The notes under the pieces are model-generated. The model ran no database searches, was not told where the DNA came from, and was given only the letters and a program-made list of their open reading frames with translations. The position numbers and the translations under genes are program-made. From positions 1 through 17,591 of the forward strand of contig NZ_JACIYL010000012.1 in the NCBI RefSeq assembly GCF_014359955.1: DNA of 17,591 bases. Reading direction: 5' to 3'. Below are positions 15,370-17,591 of this stretch, piece by piece. Each line of letters begins with the position of its first letter. Position 1 is the first letter of the stretch. The DNA comes from Thermogutta sp. GTDB taxonomy: Bacteria; Planctomycetota; Planctomycetia; Pirellulales; Thermoguttaceae.

Positions 15370-17591
15370 CTACTCGCCCTGAACTGTCTTAAACCGCAAT
15401 TCTATCTCCACTGTTTGGAAACGTCCTAATTGGATGCGGGCCGAATCGCCGTCCAATGCCAGCGGCTCGATTGTTTCCCCCAAGCCGTCGATACGATGAG
15501 CGGTGGACAATGGCCGGCAGGTCTGAATCGTGACGGGACCGGCCCGCCCTTCTGTTTCGGTCAACGCAAGTCGCAGGCCGGCTAAATAATGATCCTCCAC
15601 GATGGGTTGAAGCGAAGAAACCACGACGTTGCGCACATCCAGCGTGAGAAACCAAGCCGACTGAGGATTGCGCGGCGGCGCTGCCTCAGACAACAAAATC
15701 GGGGGTTGCAGAAGTTGCAGCGCGGCATGCAGCGGATACCGTATATCCAGGCCAACCCCGAGTGTGAATTCCCTCTCTTCCTCTCCTCGTACGATCAACA
15801 GCGTGTCGAGTTTGCGCGGGCCGACCACCCGGTGATAGGGCAGGCCCGGGCAAAGGAGCGTGATTGTGTGATGACTTCCCGTGACCTGATTGAAATAGAG
15901 ACTTTCAAACCGCTCACGCTCCGTCTCGATTCGGGACCATCCGAGTGAGCGGGAGAGCGTCGCCGTTTCATCATTCCAGGCAAAACGACAGGCATAATAA
16001 GACGCCCAGGGATTGGAATCTGGCATTCGCCGCGGTTCGAGCTGGATGCGGATTCGAAAGAAGGGCAGGTGCACCGGGGCACTCACGATCTGGGTGAACC
16101 TCGCGATGGTTTCTCCCTGTCGATCGACAAAGCGACCTTCGCTTTGGATGGCGGGTTCTTCCGGAGATAGCGTCACATGACGGATGGTCTCAGCGACCAT
16201 GCGGGAATACTCCGCTTCCGGATCCTGCGTGTCTCCGTCCAGAATCGAGGCCCCCAGCCGCATGCCCAATCGCTGGGCAAGAAGATTGCGACCGTAGGGA
16301 AGGGGGTAAATGCCCTGGATGCCGCCCGTCAGTTTATCCACCACCAGCCGGGCTGTCTCGTTCTCGATGGCCCACTCTTCTTCCGGAGTTTTCTCGCTCG
16401 CACCACCGAACAGGCGACGCCACCAGGACTCGCGCCGCGGCGATTGCTTTGCCGAGTCTGACCCGTTTGTACTGGACGCCCAGGCGTAACCGTAGGATGG
16501 CACCAGGCAGGTCGCCGGTTTGAGGTGCTGGTCGGGTGAATTGTTTTCTCGATTCCCAGCAGTCCGTCGGCACACATATCCCCGAGCCGAAACGCAGGAA
16601 AGGTTGAGCCAGAGCACACCGGTTTCACCGGATGCAGCCGGCGATTCCGGCAGGAGCGAAATCAAAGAGTCATACGCGTGGCGCATCAGCGTCCTGGAGC
16701 GGTCCGGCCATTGTGGATCGAAGGTGGATTCCCTTTCGTGAATCACCGCATCCGCGTTTCTCCAGCCAAGTTCGGCAACCTCGCACAGTTTCCGGGAAAG
16801 TTCATCCCACACACCGGTGATAAGCCCCCGAATAACAGCCAGGGCAACGAGCGCTTCCGCCTCCGCGCATCGCCGAACATAGTGTGTCCATTTGGAAATA
16901 GGCCGGGAGGACGACGCCGCCACATCCTGGGCGAGGTATGCGGGCCGATATTCATCTGCCTTATGGAAAACACGGGCACCAACGTATTGCGTGTTACGAA
17001 AGTATTCCGTTATAGGAGCGAAACGGCCCAGGACGGGAGAAAACTGGGCGACGCGCTTCAGCACGGAATACCATGGCGAAACCTGACACGGCCAGTGTGC
17101 GAAGATGAGGGCTGCGGCATGGTCCAGATCGAGCATCCGCCCGATCGTTTCGCCCAGTTTCAGGAACGTCGCAGGGCGGGAAGCATCAACCGGCACTCGC
17201 CCCACGCTATCGATATCGCTCTCATCAAGCCCTTCCCATCGTAACTTGCTCTGATTTCCTACTGGGAACCTGCCGTCGTCCAGGGCGAAGTGAAGAGCAC
17301 CTTCAAAACGAAAGTGGGCGAGAATTCCCGGCAGCAGAGGCGTCAGACCGAATCGCCGCTTCCCGTAAATTGGGGGCCGCGATCCCAGGATTTCATTCCA
17401 CGTGTTCAGACCCTGTCGAAAAGATCGCAGGAGGGCCGGCTGGGGAAGGATCGCACTGAGGGATTCATCCTCTTCTCCCCCCAGCGTGACGACGTGTCCC
17501 TCAGCAAGGACGGACTTGAGCAGCGCCAGGGACTCTGGCTCGCGCTCGGCCATGCATCTCAGCAGATGGCCGGTTGTGAGGAGCTTGACCT
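15370..17591 (-). CDS. Large GH38-like protein, 5' end outside the window
   Basis: The frame is open through the window edge. Before the Met at 17553 the sequence reads LLTTGHLLRC without a stop, so that Met is internal and the N-terminus is missing. Numbering from it, residues 1-190 resemble the latter part of a GH38 alpha-mannosidase barrel: a PE(L)-type helix, LGGE, LPGIL at 74-78, ALHFALDDGRF at about 86-96, and FAHWP at 151-155. A helical stretch follows. From about 400 a beta-sandwich begins with VVDKLTGGIQGI, typical of the GH38 C-terminal region, and the end IQLGRFQTVEIELRF also fits. Where GH38 has its catalytic Asp before FG, this protein has RRFG (66-69). A low-complexity basic/Trp segment (about 360-392) separates the halves. 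The fold assignment is by eye and the function is unknown. It could be a non-catalytic relative. The stop is TAG. Confidence 0.6.
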   Translation of the reverse strand, partial: VKLLTTGHLLRCMAEREPESLALLKSVLAEGHVVTLGGEEDESLSAILPQPALLRSFRQGLNTWNEILGSRPPIYGKRRFGLTPLLPGILAHFRFEGALHFALDDGRFPVGNQSKLRWEGLDESDIDSVGRVPVDASRPATFLKLGETIGRMLDLDHAAALIFAHWPCQVSPWYSVLKRVAQFSPVLGRFAPITEYFRNTQYVGARVFHKADEYRPAYLAQDVAASSSRPISKWTHYVRRCAEAEALVALAVIRGLITGVWDELSRKLCEVAELGWRNADAVIHERESTFDPQWPDRSRTLMRHAYDSLISLLPESPAASGETGVLWLNLSCVSARGYVCRRTAGNRENNSPDQHLKPATCLVPSYGYAWASSTNGSDSAKQSPRRESWWRRLFGGASEKTPEEEWAIENETARLVVDKLTGGIQGIYPLPYGRNLLAQRLGMRLGASILDGDTQDPEAEYSRMVAETIRHVTLSPEEPAIQSEGRFVDRQGETIARFTQIVSAPVHLPFFRIRIQLEPRRMPDSNPWASYYACRFAWNDETATLSRSLGWSRIETERERFESLYFNQVTGSHHTITLLCPGLPYHRVVGPRKLDTLLIVRGEEEREFTLGVGLDIRYPLHAALQLLQPPILLSEAAPPRNPQSAWFLTLDVRNVVVSSLQPIVEDHYLAGLRLALTETEGRAGPVTIQTCRPLSTAHRIDGLGETIEPLALDGDSARIQLGRFQTVEIELRFKTVQGE

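Overview
The window is a bacterial informational-gene locus with a moderately high GC content. On the + strand it reads: 3' end of tRNA-Tyr, tRNA-Gly(TCC), tRNA-Thr(GGT), tuf, tRNA-Trp(CCA), secE, nusG, rplK, rplA, rplJ, rplL, rpoB, rpoC. On the - strand, convergent with rpoC, lie cmk and the 3' part of a large gene resembling glycoside hydrolase family 38 (GH38). The tRNA-tuf-secE-nusG-L11-L1-L10-L12-rpoBC order is the classic bacterial arrangement. Protein details point to a planctomycete, probably Pirellulales-like: the atypical EF-Tu switch I region, an L7/L12 with a Gly/Ala/Pro-rich hinge, and a beta' with an E. coli-type SI3 insertion. This assignment is an inference from remembered family features, not from a search.

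Region 1-1790 holds the tRNA/tuf cluster. None of the tRNAs encodes CCA. Region 1904-3310 encodes the SecE translocon subunit and the transcription factor NusG, which here carries a 92-residue N-terminal extension. Region 3411-5875 encodes ribosomal proteins L11, L1, L10 and L7/L12, i.e. the stalks of the 50S subunit. Region 6174-14389 encodes the two large subunits of RNA polymerase, followed by a strong intrinsic terminator at 14423-14451. The remainder is on the - strand: a GH38-like protein, open at the window edge, lies 29 nt upstream of cytidylate kinase, and the two are probably co-transcribed.

The most striking observation is that rpoC is interrupted by an in-frame TAA at 13001-13003. 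The stop lies inside the SI3 insertion of the trigger loop. The reading frame resumes unchanged immediately after the stop, with conserved beta' sequence on both sides. A GTG start lies three codons downstream, preceded by TAAGG, a Shine-Dalgarno-like sequence that the stop codon itself supplies. The gene can therefore be read as two polypeptides of 995 and 458 residues that together cover essentially all of beta'. The trigger-loop helices would then sit on different chains. This is a different place from the cyanobacterial/plastid rpoC1/rpoC2 and archaeal A'/A'' splits. A sequencing or assembly substitution is the main competing explanation.

Other points worth a look are the EF-Tu switch I substitution, the NusG extension, the probable loss of the catalytic Asp in the GH38-like protein, and the hairpins in the tuf-tRNA-Trp, rplJ-rplL and rplL-rpoB gaps. 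No intergenic stretch exceeds 300 bases. No mobile elements, CRISPR arrays or phage genes were seen.
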